Below are positions 57,959 to 64,000 of a stretch of 64,000 nucleotides of DNA, one piece after another. The first letter of the stretch is position 1. The number at the start of each line of letters is the position of its first letter. The translations under genes and the position numbers were made by a program. The notes below the pieces were generated by a model. It was given only the letters and a program-made list of their open reading frames with translations, searched no databases and was not told where the DNA came from. The stretch comes from Bradyrhizobium japonicum USDA 6. GTDB lineage: Bacteria > Pseudomonadota > Alphaproteobacteria > Rhizobiales > Xanthobacteraceae. The DNA lies in the NCBI RefSeq assembly GCF_000284375.1, contig NC_017249.1, positions 2,582,001 through 2,646,000 of the forward strand. The letters run 5' to 3'.

Positions 57959-59110
57959 ATGCGCCTGACACAGTGTCATAACTTCCACGATTTCCGGCGG
58001 CTGGCGCGCCGCCGACTGCCCGGTCCGATCTTCGACTACATCGATGGCGCGGCCGACGATGAGACCACCCATCGCCGCAACAGCGCGAGCTTCGAGCATT
58101 GCGACCTTCTGCCCAACGTGTTGCGCGGCGTGCAGGACGTCGATCTGTCGGTCACCATCATGGGCCAGAAGCTCGCGCTGCCGTTCTACTGTTCGCCGAC
58201 CGCCTTGCAGCGCCTGTTCCATCATGAAGGCGAGCGTGCCGTCGCCGCTGCGGCGGCGAGCTACGGCACCATGTTCGGCGTCTCCTCGCTGGGCACGGTG
58301 TCGCTCGAGGAATTGCGCAAGGCCCACGACACGCCGCAGGTCTATCAATTCTATTTCCACCGGGATCGCGGTCTCAACCGCGCCATGATGCAGCGCGCCA
58401 AGGACGCGGGCGTCGAGGTGATGATGCTGACGGTCGACAGCATCACCGGGGGAAATCGCGAGCGCGATCTGCGCACCGGCTTCAGCATTCCCTTCCGCCT
58501 GACGCCTGCGGGCATGCTGCAGTTCGCGATCAAGCCGATGTGGGGCATCCAGTATGTCAGCCACGAGAAATTCAGGCTCCCGCAACTGGAGGAGCATGTC
58601 GACATGAGCGGCGGCGCCATGTCGATCGGCCGTTACTTCACGGAAATGCTGGATCCTGCGATGAATTGGGACGATGTCGCGGAGATGGTGCGGACCTGGA
58701 ACGGCCCGTTCTGCCTGAAGGGGATCATGTCGGTGGAAGACGCGCGCCGCGCGGTCGATATCGGCTGTGCCGGGATCGTCCTTTCCAATCATGGCGGCCG
58801 CCAGCTCGACGGCTCCCGCTCGGCTTTCGATCAGCTCGCCGAAATCGTCGATGCCGTGGGCGACCGCATCGACGTGATGATGGACGGCGGCATCCAGCGC
58901 GGAACCCATATCCTGAAAGCGCTGTCGCTCGGGGCCAAGGCGGTCGGGCTTGGACGATACTATCTCTATCCGCTCGCCGCCGCCGGCCGGCCCGGCGTCG
59001 AACGAGCCCTCGGCCTGCTGCGGGCCGAGCTCGTGCGCGATATGAAGCTGATGGGATGCACGTCGATCAGCCAGCTATCGCGCGCCAATCTGCGCTTCCG
59101 GGCGGGGTAG
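57959..59110 (+). CDS. FMN-dependent alpha-hydroxy-acid oxidase/dehydrogenase (LldD family)
   Basis: 383 residues. TIM-barrel enzyme: RRLPGPIFDYIDGAADDETTHRRN at the N-terminus, LTVDSITGGNRERDLRTGF, and the active-site block IVLSNHGGRQLDGSRSAFDQLAEI with catalytic His and Arg, then MDGGIQRGTHILKALSLGAKAVGLGR for FMN phosphate binding. Family oxidises L-lactate, glycolate, mandelate or other 2-hydroxy acids. Following uxuA, it may act on a hydroxy acid formed from hexonates, but L-lactate is equally possible. It ends 20 bp before the convergent LysR gene. Confidence 0.88.
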   Translation: MRLTQCHNFHDFRRLARRRLPGPIFDYIDGAADDETTHRRNSASFEHCDLLPNVLRGVQDVDLSVTIMGQKLALPFYCSPTALQRLFHHEGERAVAAAAASYGTMFGVSSLGTVSLEELRKAHDTPQVYQFYFHRDRGLNRAMMQRAKDAGVEVMMLTVDSITGGNRERDLRTGFSIPFRLTPAGMLQFAIKPMWGIQYVSHEKFRLPQLEEHVDMSGGAMSIGRYFTEMLDPAMNWDDVAEMVRTWNGPFCLKGIMSVEDARRAVDIGCAGIVLSNHGGRQLDGSRSAFDQLAEIVDAVGDRIDVMMDGGIQRGTHILKALSLGAKAVGLGRYYLYPLAAAGRPGVERALGLLRAELVRDMKLMGCTSISQLSRANLRFRAG

Positions 59111-59130
59111 CGCGCCGTGATCGTTCGGCC

Positions 59131-60069
59131 TCAATAGCAGGCGGCCATCGCGCCGAGTTTCGGATAGAGCCGGTCGATCGCGGCGATCTCGTTTTTCATC
59201 TGCGCGATGATCCAGTCGCGGATTTCGGCGGCAATGGGGCGCATCGGCCGGTTGCGCGGCGGCAGGAATTCGCAGATGCGGCGCGTGGTGGTCAGCCGGT
59301 CGGAGGCCGGCACCAGCGCGCCGGTCAGGAGCCAGTGCGAGGCCACCGTCAGCCAGCCGAGCGCGATGCCCTGGCCGAGCAGGGCGGCCTGCATCACGAC
59401 GGCATAGTCGGTGAAGCTCAGCGCCTTGGCCGCACCACGGCGGCCGGTGAGAAGCGAGGCGTAATCCGCCGCCCAGTCGCCCGGCGTCTCGGCGAGGCGA
59501 ATGATGGTGTTGCCTTCGGCGGGATCGGTCTCGCCGAGATAGCCGGGGCTGCACATCGGCAGCATGACTTCCTTCATCACAAGGGTACCGCCGGATGACG
59601 GCTCGTCGCGGTCACGGAAGCGCATGCCGAGGTCGACATTCTCCACCGGCCCGCGCAGCGCGCCGGAGATCAGCTGGAAGCGCAGATCGACCTCGGGAAA
59701 CTGCTTCTGGAGCTTGTCGATACGCGGCATCAGCCAATGCGTGGTGAAGGCGGAGGAGACAGACAGCGTCACCGTCTCGGTGCCCTTGCGGCGCCGCTCG
59801 ATCTCGACGAGCCCGGTCTCGATGCTGCGAAAGCCTTCGAGCACGCGGCGATAAAGCAGCTCGCCTTCCTCGGTGAGCACCGCGCGCCCCGCAGTGCGGT
59901 CGAACAGGCGGACGCCGAGATGCTCTTCGAACTGTCCGAGCATCCGGCTCACCGCCGGCTGCGTGACGTTGAGTTCGGCTGCTGCCGCCGTGAAACTGCC
60001 ATTGCGCGCTGCTGCGTCGAAGACGAACAGGGCGTTACTGGAGGGCAGCATCCGGCGCAGCTCGGGCAT
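59131..60069 (-). CDS. LysR-family transcriptional regulator
   Basis: 312 residues. N-terminal HTH: LPSSNALFVFDAAARNGSFTAAAAELNVTQPAVSRMLGQFEEHLGVRLFDRTAGRAVLTEEGELLYRRV, a GcvA-like form. The effector domain occupies 95-300 (ETVTLSVSSAFTTHWLMPRIDKLQKQFPEVDLRFQLISG). Divergent from the ABC-transporter unit across 212 bp with an inverted repeat at 60098-60121, so it probably controls that unit and itself. Confidence 0.9.
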   Translation of the reverse strand: MPELRRMLPSSNALFVFDAAARNGSFTAAAAELNVTQPAVSRMLGQFEEHLGVRLFDRTAGRAVLTEEGELLYRRVLEGFRSIETGLVEIERRRKGTETVTLSVSSAFTTHWLMPRIDKLQKQFPEVDLRFQLISGALRGPVENVDLGMRFRDRDEPSSGGTLVMKEVMLPMCSPGYLGETDPAEGNTIIRLAETPGDWAADYASLLTGRRGAAKALSFTDYAVVMQAALLGQGIALGWLTVASHWLLTGALVPASDRLTTTRRICEFLPPRNRPMRPIAAEIRDWIIAQMKNEIAAIDRLYPKLGAMAACY

Positions 60070-60097
60070 AACGCCATGTTATGGACGCGGTGAGAAT

Positions 60098-60121
60098 TTG
60101 GCAATTGCCGAGTTTTGCCAA
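60098..60121. promoter_or_regulatory. Inverted repeat, candidate LysR-family operator
   Basis: TTGGCAA (60098-60104) and TTGCCAA (60115-60121), perfect 7-bp arms with a 10-nt spacer, 29 bp upstream of the LysR start. Size and place fit a LysR-type recognition site. A second TTGGCA lies at about 60133. Inference. Confidence 0.5.
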
Positions 60122-60281
60122 GTCTGGTGTCATTGGCATCACAGCCTAAAGACAGGGATTGCGAACGAAGATTTGGTGCGGTGCACGCTTCGGCCGTGAG
60201 TGCTCAAAATTCCTGTCTATAAAGCAGGCTTATGGCGCGCAGTGAGGCACGCCATTGCAGGGAACGAGGCGAGGTCGATCG

Positions 60282-61364
60282 TTGGACAAACGAGCGGAAA
60301 GCGTCGAGATCAGGTCCGCGAGCAAGGCGTATGGCGCCGTTCGCGCTCTCGACGACGTTTCGCTCAATGTCGGCGCCGGCGAATTCGTCTCGCTGCTCGG
60401 GCCCTCCGGCTCCGGCAAGACCACGCTGCTTGGAATTCTCGGCGGCTTCATCCTGCCATCGCGCGGAACCATCCTGTTCGGCGGCCGTGACGTCACCTGG
60501 ATGCCGCCGCACCAGCGCGACATCGGCGTGGTGTTCCAGAACTACGCGCTGTTCCCGCATATGAGCGTGGGCGAGAACGTCGCCTTTCCCCTGCGCGCAC
60601 GGCGCCTGCCGAAGGCGAGCTGGCCCGACAAGGTGCGCGCGGCGCTCGCGATGGTCGGTCTCGCCGGCTATGAAGAGCGCGGCATCGCGCAGCTCTCCGG
60701 CGGCCAGCGCCAGCGCGTGGCGCTGGCGCGTGCGATGATCTTCGAGCCGCGCCTGATCCTGATGGACGAGCCGCTCTCCGCGCTCGACAAGCAGCTCCGC
60801 GAATCCATGCAGATCGAACTGCGCGCGCTGCACCGGCGCATCGGCGCCACCATCATCTACGTCACCCACGACCAGCGCGAGGCGCTGACCATGAGCGACC
60901 GCGTCGCCGTGATGAAGGACGGCCGGCTGATCCAGATCGACGCGCCCGAGCGGCTGCACGATCATCCCGCGGATTCCTTCGTCGCGAGCTTCATCGGGGA
61001 AGCGACGATGCTGCCGGTTCGCCGCGTCGATGCCTCCAGCGTCGCGCTCGGCAATGCGCTGCTGCGCAGCGCCCGCGCCATTCCCTCGGGCGATGCCCTG
61101 ATGCTCGCCGTGCACAGCGAAAAGCTATTGATCGACGACGGCGCGCAGGATGCCGCCTGCAACCGGCTGACCGGAACGGTCACCGACATCGTCTACCAGG
61201 GCGAGAGCCTCCGCATCTTCCTGGCGCTCGCCGATGGCATCGCGCTCAGCCTGCGCCAGCCGAGCTATCACCAGGCCTACAGCCGCATCCCGCCGCTCGG
61301 CGGCAGCCTCACCGTGACCCTTCACCCCGAGGACACCATCGTTGTCCCCAGGGCGGGGGACTGA
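60282..61364 (+). CDS. ABC transporter ATPase, polyamine/spermidine (PotA) type
   Basis: 360 residues from a TTG at 60282 (MDKRAESVEIRSASKAYGAVRALDDVSL), with GAGG 9 bases upstream; a TTG 27 nt earlier is an alternative. Walker A GPSGSGKT at 40-47, signature LSGGQRQ at 138-144, Walker B LILMDEP at 158-164, then YVTHDQREALTMSDRVAVM and a C-terminal TOBE domain. PotA/FbpC-like importers take up polyamines, iron or similar cations. The downstream oxidoreductase and solute-binding protein favour an amine substrate. Permease genes are not in the window; they may lie beyond the right edge. Confidence 0.9.
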   Translation: MDKRAESVEIRSASKAYGAVRALDDVSLNVGAGEFVSLLGPSGSGKTTLLGILGGFILPSRGTILFGGRDVTWMPPHQRDIGVVFQNYALFPHMSVGENVAFPLRARRLPKASWPDKVRAALAMVGLAGYEERGIAQLSGGQRQRVALARAMIFEPRLILMDEPLSALDKQLRESMQIELRALHRRIGATIIYVTHDQREALTMSDRVAVMKDGRLIQIDAPERLHDHPADSFVASFIGEATMLPVRRVDASSVALGNALLRSARAIPSGDALMLAVHSEKLLIDDGAQDAACNRLTGTVTDIVYQGESLRIFLALADGIALSLRQPSYHQAYSRIPPLGGSLTVTLHPEDTIVVPRAGD

Positions 61365-61400
61365 ACTCAAGCCTTGTTCAACCGAGAGAAGAAACCAAAG

Positions 61401-62117
61401 ATGTCGTCAGCAGCTTCGTTCAGCAATTTCAAGGTTCTCACCTTCGACGTCGTCGGCACCTTGATCGATTTCGAGACCGGCGTGCTCTCCGCAGTGCGCA
61501 AGATCTCCGGCAAGTCGCCGGCCGAGCTCAGCGACGAGCAGATCTTCGAGCCCTACAAGCGCGGGCGCGACAAGCATTACGAGCGCTCGAGCGAGGCGAT
61601 GTTCCACGTCTATCGCCATCTCGCCAAGGAGCTCGGGCTTCCCTCCGACGATGCGTCCTGCGACGTGTTCCAGCTCTCGGTGCTGCGCTGGGGGCCGTTC
61701 GCGGATTCGGTCGAGGCGCTGAAGCGCCTGCGCACGAAGTTCCGGCTGGTGGCGATGACCAATGCGGATCGCGTCGCGCTCTCCTGCTACGCGCATGCGC
61801 TCGGCAATCCCTTCGACGACACCGTCTGCGCCGACGATACCGGTGTTGCCAAGCCGAACCCGGAGTTCTTCGCCTACAACAAGGGGCGCCAGTCCGCGTT
61901 CGGCTACAAGCAGTCCGACATTCTGCACGTCGCGCAGAGCCAGTACCACGACATCGGGATCGCGCGAAAGCTCGGCTACAAGGTGTGCTGGATCGAGCGC
62001 CGCCAGGGCATCGCCGGTTTCGGCGGCACGCCGGCGGTGGAGACGCTGACCAAGCCGGACTTCCACTTCCCGACGCTGAAGGCGCTCGCGGACGCGGCGA
62101 TCGGACCGGCGGCGTAA
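61401..62117 (+). CDS. HAD-superfamily hydrolase, haloacid dehalogenase type II-like
   Basis: 238 residues from the ATG at 61401 (GAGAGAAGAAA upstream). Motif I is LTFDVVGTLIDFETG with nucleophile Asp15; the residue two further is Val, as in dehalogenase-type rather than phosphatase-type HADs (DxDGT). Motif II VAMTNADR, motif III/IV in GVAKPNPEFFAYN and ILHVAQSQYHDI. The family includes L-2-haloacid dehalogenases, but in amine-uptake clusters the substrate is unknown. 36 bp after the ATPase gene and 3 bp before the oxidoreductase gene. Confidence 0.83.
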   Translation: MSSAASFSNFKVLTFDVVGTLIDFETGVLSAVRKISGKSPAELSDEQIFEPYKRGRDKHYERSSEAMFHVYRHLAKELGLPSDDASCDVFQLSVLRWGPFADSVEALKRLRTKFRLVAMTNADRVALSCYAHALGNPFDDTVCADDTGVAKPNPEFFAYNKGRQSAFGYKQSDILHVAQSQYHDIGIARKLGYKVCWIERRQGIAGFGGTPAVETLTKPDFHFPTLKALADAAIGPAA

Positions 62118-62120
62118 GGC

Positions 62121-63440
62121 ATGAGCGGCGGCATGACACGGGACTGGAGCGCATTGCCATCGGCCAACTCGCTGTGGGAAGCCACGGCGGAGCCGGCGCG
62201 CGCGTTTCCCGTGCTGTCGGGCGAGCGACAGGCGGATGTGGTGATCATCGGTGCAGGCTACACGGGCCTCTCCGCGGCGCACCACATCGCCAAGAGCGGG
62301 CTCAGCCCCATCGTGCTGGAGGCGAACCGCCCCGGCTGGGGCGCGAGCGGGCGCAATGGCGGGGTGATCACCGCGAAGTTTCGGCTGTCGTTCCGTGAGA
62401 TCGACGCCGCGCATGGCCGCGCCATGGCGCAGCGCATGTACGAGATCGCGCATGAATCGACTGACATGGTCGAGGAGCTGGTGTCCGAATTCGGCATCAC
62501 CAGCGCGGCGCTGACGCGCACGGGCCAGGTCAAGGCCGCCCACAACGAGACGACGCTGAAGGCCGCGATCGACGAAGCCAACTGGATGACGCGCGAAATG
62601 GGCTCCGCCGAAGTCCGCATCCTCGACAAGCGCGGGGTGCGTGACGAGACCGGTTCGGACATTTTCGTCGGCGGCGTGCTCAATCCCGGCTCCGGCGGCA
62701 TCCATCCGCTGAACTATCTGCGCGGGCTCGCCGATGGCGTCGCGCGTCGCGGCGTTCCGGTTTTCCAGGAGTCGCCGGTGGTCAAACTCCGGCGCGAGAA
62801 TGGCGGCATCGTCGCCGAGACGCCGCAAGGCGCGGTGCGCGCGAGACAGGCGATCATCGCCACCAACAGCTATTCCGACCTGACTGATGCGACCGCGCAC
62901 ATGCAGCGCACGCTGATCCCGTTCCGCAGCGCCATGGTCGCGACCGAGCAGCTGCCGCGCAATCTCGCGGGAAAGCTGATGCCGACGGGGCGCACCTACA
63001 CCGAGACCAAGCGCATGATGCGCTGGTTCCGCATGGTCGACAATCGCGTCATCTTCGGCGGCCGCGGCGCTTTCGGCAAGCAGGACTCGCAAGCCGCCTT
63101 CGACGCCTTGCGCAAGGCGATGGTCGGCATCTTCCCGGATCTTGCCGATGTGCTGCTCGCCTACAAATGGTCGGGCCTCGTCGGCATGACGCTGGACTCG
63201 GTGCCGCATATCGGCCGGCTCGACGACCGCACGCTGGTCTCGATGGGCTACAATGGCGCGGGCGTTGCGATGTCGAGCCTGATGGGCCGCTATCTCGCTG
63301 CCTTTGTCCGCGGCGAGACGCCCGAGGTCGGCCTGCTCGATATCAGGCGCATGAAGGCGATCCCGTTCTATCCGCTGCGCGAGCCCGCCGTGCGCATGGT
63401 CGCCGGCTGGTACCAGTTTCTCGATGCGATCGGTCAGTGA
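62121..63440 (+). CDS. FAD-dependent amine/amino-acid oxidoreductase (DAO family, PuuB-like)
   Basis: 439 residues. N-terminal WSALPSANSLWEATAEPARAFPVLSGERQADVVIIGAGYTGLSAAHHIA with the FAD Rossmann motif GAGYTGLSAAHH, then EANRPGWGASGRNGGVITAKF, typical of gamma-glutamylputrescine oxidase/PuuB-like proteins. C-terminal WSGLVGMTLDSVPHIGRLDD and GYNGAGVAMSSLMGRYLA. Oxidises an amine or amino acid; substrate unproven. It lies between the HAD gene and the solute-binding protein gene, in one apparent operon. Confidence 0.87.
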   Translation: MSGGMTRDWSALPSANSLWEATAEPARAFPVLSGERQADVVIIGAGYTGLSAAHHIAKSGLSPIVLEANRPGWGASGRNGGVITAKFRLSFREIDAAHGRAMAQRMYEIAHESTDMVEELVSEFGITSAALTRTGQVKAAHNETTLKAAIDEANWMTREMGSAEVRILDKRGVRDETGSDIFVGGVLNPGSGGIHPLNYLRGLADGVARRGVPVFQESPVVKLRRENGGIVAETPQGAVRARQAIIATNSYSDLTDATAHMQRTLIPFRSAMVATEQLPRNLAGKLMPTGRTYTETKRMMRWFRMVDNRVIFGGRGAFGKQDSQAAFDALRKAMVGIFPDLADVLLAYKWSGLVGMTLDSVPHIGRLDDRTLVSMGYNGAGVAMSSLMGRYLAAFVRGETPEVGLLDIRRMKAIPFYPLREPAVRMVAGWYQFLDAIGQ

Positions 63441-63468
63441 GATCTCTTTGGTGATGGAGGAGGCGAGG

Positions 63469-64000
63469 ATGATGACGACACGCAATTTTGGATTGGGTTG
63501 TGCCGTGCTGGGCGCAATCGGATTTACCACTGCGGCGAGCGCCGCCGAGCAGATCACCTTCGTCTCGCAAGGCGGCGCCTATCAGGCGGCGCAGACGGTG
63601 GCGATCCTCGATCCCTCCGCCAAGAAGCTCGGCATCACCATCAACCAGGACTCCATTCCCGACGCCTGGCCGGCGATCAAGACGCAGGTCGGCAGCGGCA
63701 AGCCGATCTGGGATGTCGTCGATACTCCGACCGGCTATTGCCTGCGCGGCGGCGAGCAGGGGCTGATCGAGAAGCTCGACTTCTCGAAGATCCCGAACGC
63801 GGCGGCGATGCCGGAGGCGTATCGCAGCCCCTATTCGGTATCCTACGAGTTCTATTCCAGCGTGCTGGCCTACAGCCAGAAGACGTTTCCGAAGGACGCG
63901 CCGAACAGCTGGGTGGATTTCTGGGACGTCAAGAAATTCCCCGGCCGCCGTGCGCTGCGCAATCACCCGATCGCCACGCTCGAGGCCGCGCTGATGGCCG
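63469..64000 (+). CDS. Periplasmic solute-binding protein of the ABC unit, cut by the right edge
   Basis: Starts with ATG-ATG at 63469 (GGAGG upstream at 63457) and runs open to the window end; 177 residues are visible. Signal peptide MMTTRNFGLGCAVLGAIGFTTAASA, then EQITFVSQGGAYQAAQTVAILDPSAKKLGITINQDS and WDVVDTPTGYCLRGGEQGLIEKLD, the pattern of PotD/spermidine-putrescine-type binding proteins. KFPGRRALRNHP is also typical. Binds the ligand taken up by the ATPase system at 60282. C-terminus missing. Confidence 0.88.
   Translation, partial: MMTTRNFGLGCAVLGAIGFTTAASAAEQITFVSQGGAYQAAQTVAILDPSAKKLGITINQDSIPDAWPAIKTQVGSGKPIWDVVDTPTGYCLRGGEQGLIEKLDFSKIPNAAAMPEAYRSPYSVSYEFYSSVLAYSQKTFPKDAPNSWVDFWDVKKFPGRRALRNHPIATLEAALMA

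Noticed and set aside
61407..63557. Minus-strand open frame of 716 codons
   Set aside because: Antisense of the HAD and FAD oxidoreductase genes, both of which have clear family motifs. Same kind of shadow at 35445-37463 (against flhA) and 53934-55514 (against dctM).
1..64000. CRISPR arrays, IS elements, integrases, tRNA and rRNA genes
   Set aside because: No regularly spaced direct repeats, transposase-like proteins or tRNA cloverleafs were found. The cloverleaf at 53403-53472 has no anticodon-like or T-loop consensus and is treated as an intergenic repeat.

Overview
The window looks like a chromosomal piece of a Bradyrhizobium-type alphaproteobacterium. The evidence is a high GC content with strong G/C third-codon bias, flagellar genes in rhizobial style (motB-motC-fliK(motD), motE, flaF-flbT, a Rem/LafR-type regulator), and dispersed GC-rich palindromes of the kind common in that genus. 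Flagellins of about 320 residues, together with LafR-, FlbT- and FlaF-like proteins, point to the lateral (thin) flagellar system rather than the thick subpolar one. That assignment is inference from recalled family knowledge, not from a search.

Layout. 1-2936: small accessory genes of visibly lower GC (a SEC-C protein cut by the left edge, a stand-alone HIRAN protein, three unknown proteins). 2937-5056: palindrome-rich and AT-richer spacers around a MarR-family regulator (3572-4207) whose C-terminal half carries four spaced cysteines. 5057-40177: an almost unbroken flagellar locus. It holds a leftward unit (DUF1217 protein, flgF, fliI), a rightward unit motA-fliM-fliN-fliG-flhB-flgBC-fliE-flgGAI-motE-flgH-fliL-fliP, three tandem flagellin genes, fliF-fliH-like-motB-motC-fliK-transglycosylase, and flgE-flgK-flgL-flaF-flbT-flgD-fliQ-flhA-fliR-fliJ-like-flgJ-like-flgN-like-fliL-like. 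40300-41070: the convergent LafR/Rem-type regulator. 41888-43416: an unknown membrane protein and a second four-cysteine MarR paralogue, so that this regulator pair brackets the flagellar locus.

43891-49802: metabolic genes (MHS-type transporter, dienelactone hydrolase, beta-lactamase-fold hydrolase, NAD(P)-dependent epimerase, CbbY-like phosphatase, SnoaL-like protein). 49901-59110: a sugar-acid module with a UxuB-like reductase divergent from a FadR-type regulator across a palindromic operator, then TRAP transporter dctPQM, an L-idonate-dehydrogenase-like enzyme, UxuA-like mannonate dehydratase and an FMN-dependent hydroxy-acid oxidase. 59131-64000: a LysR regulator divergent from an ABC ATPase, a haloacid-dehalogenase-like protein, a DadA/PuuB-like FAD oxidoreductase and a solute-binding protein cut by the right edge.

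The most notable non-coding signal is in front of the three flagellin genes. Each has an approximately 115-nt leader with the same set of helices, supported by compensatory base changes, and a 7-bp helix pairing an upstream ATGTCCC with the GGGACAT that contains the ribosome binding site. FlbT, which acts on flagellin mRNA leaders in Caulobacter, and FlaF are encoded 11-12 kb downstream, so the locus appears to carry both a candidate RNA switch and its candidate ligand. No chemotaxis genes, fliA, fliD, fliS, visN/visR, tRNAs, rRNAs, IS elements or CRISPR arrays were seen.
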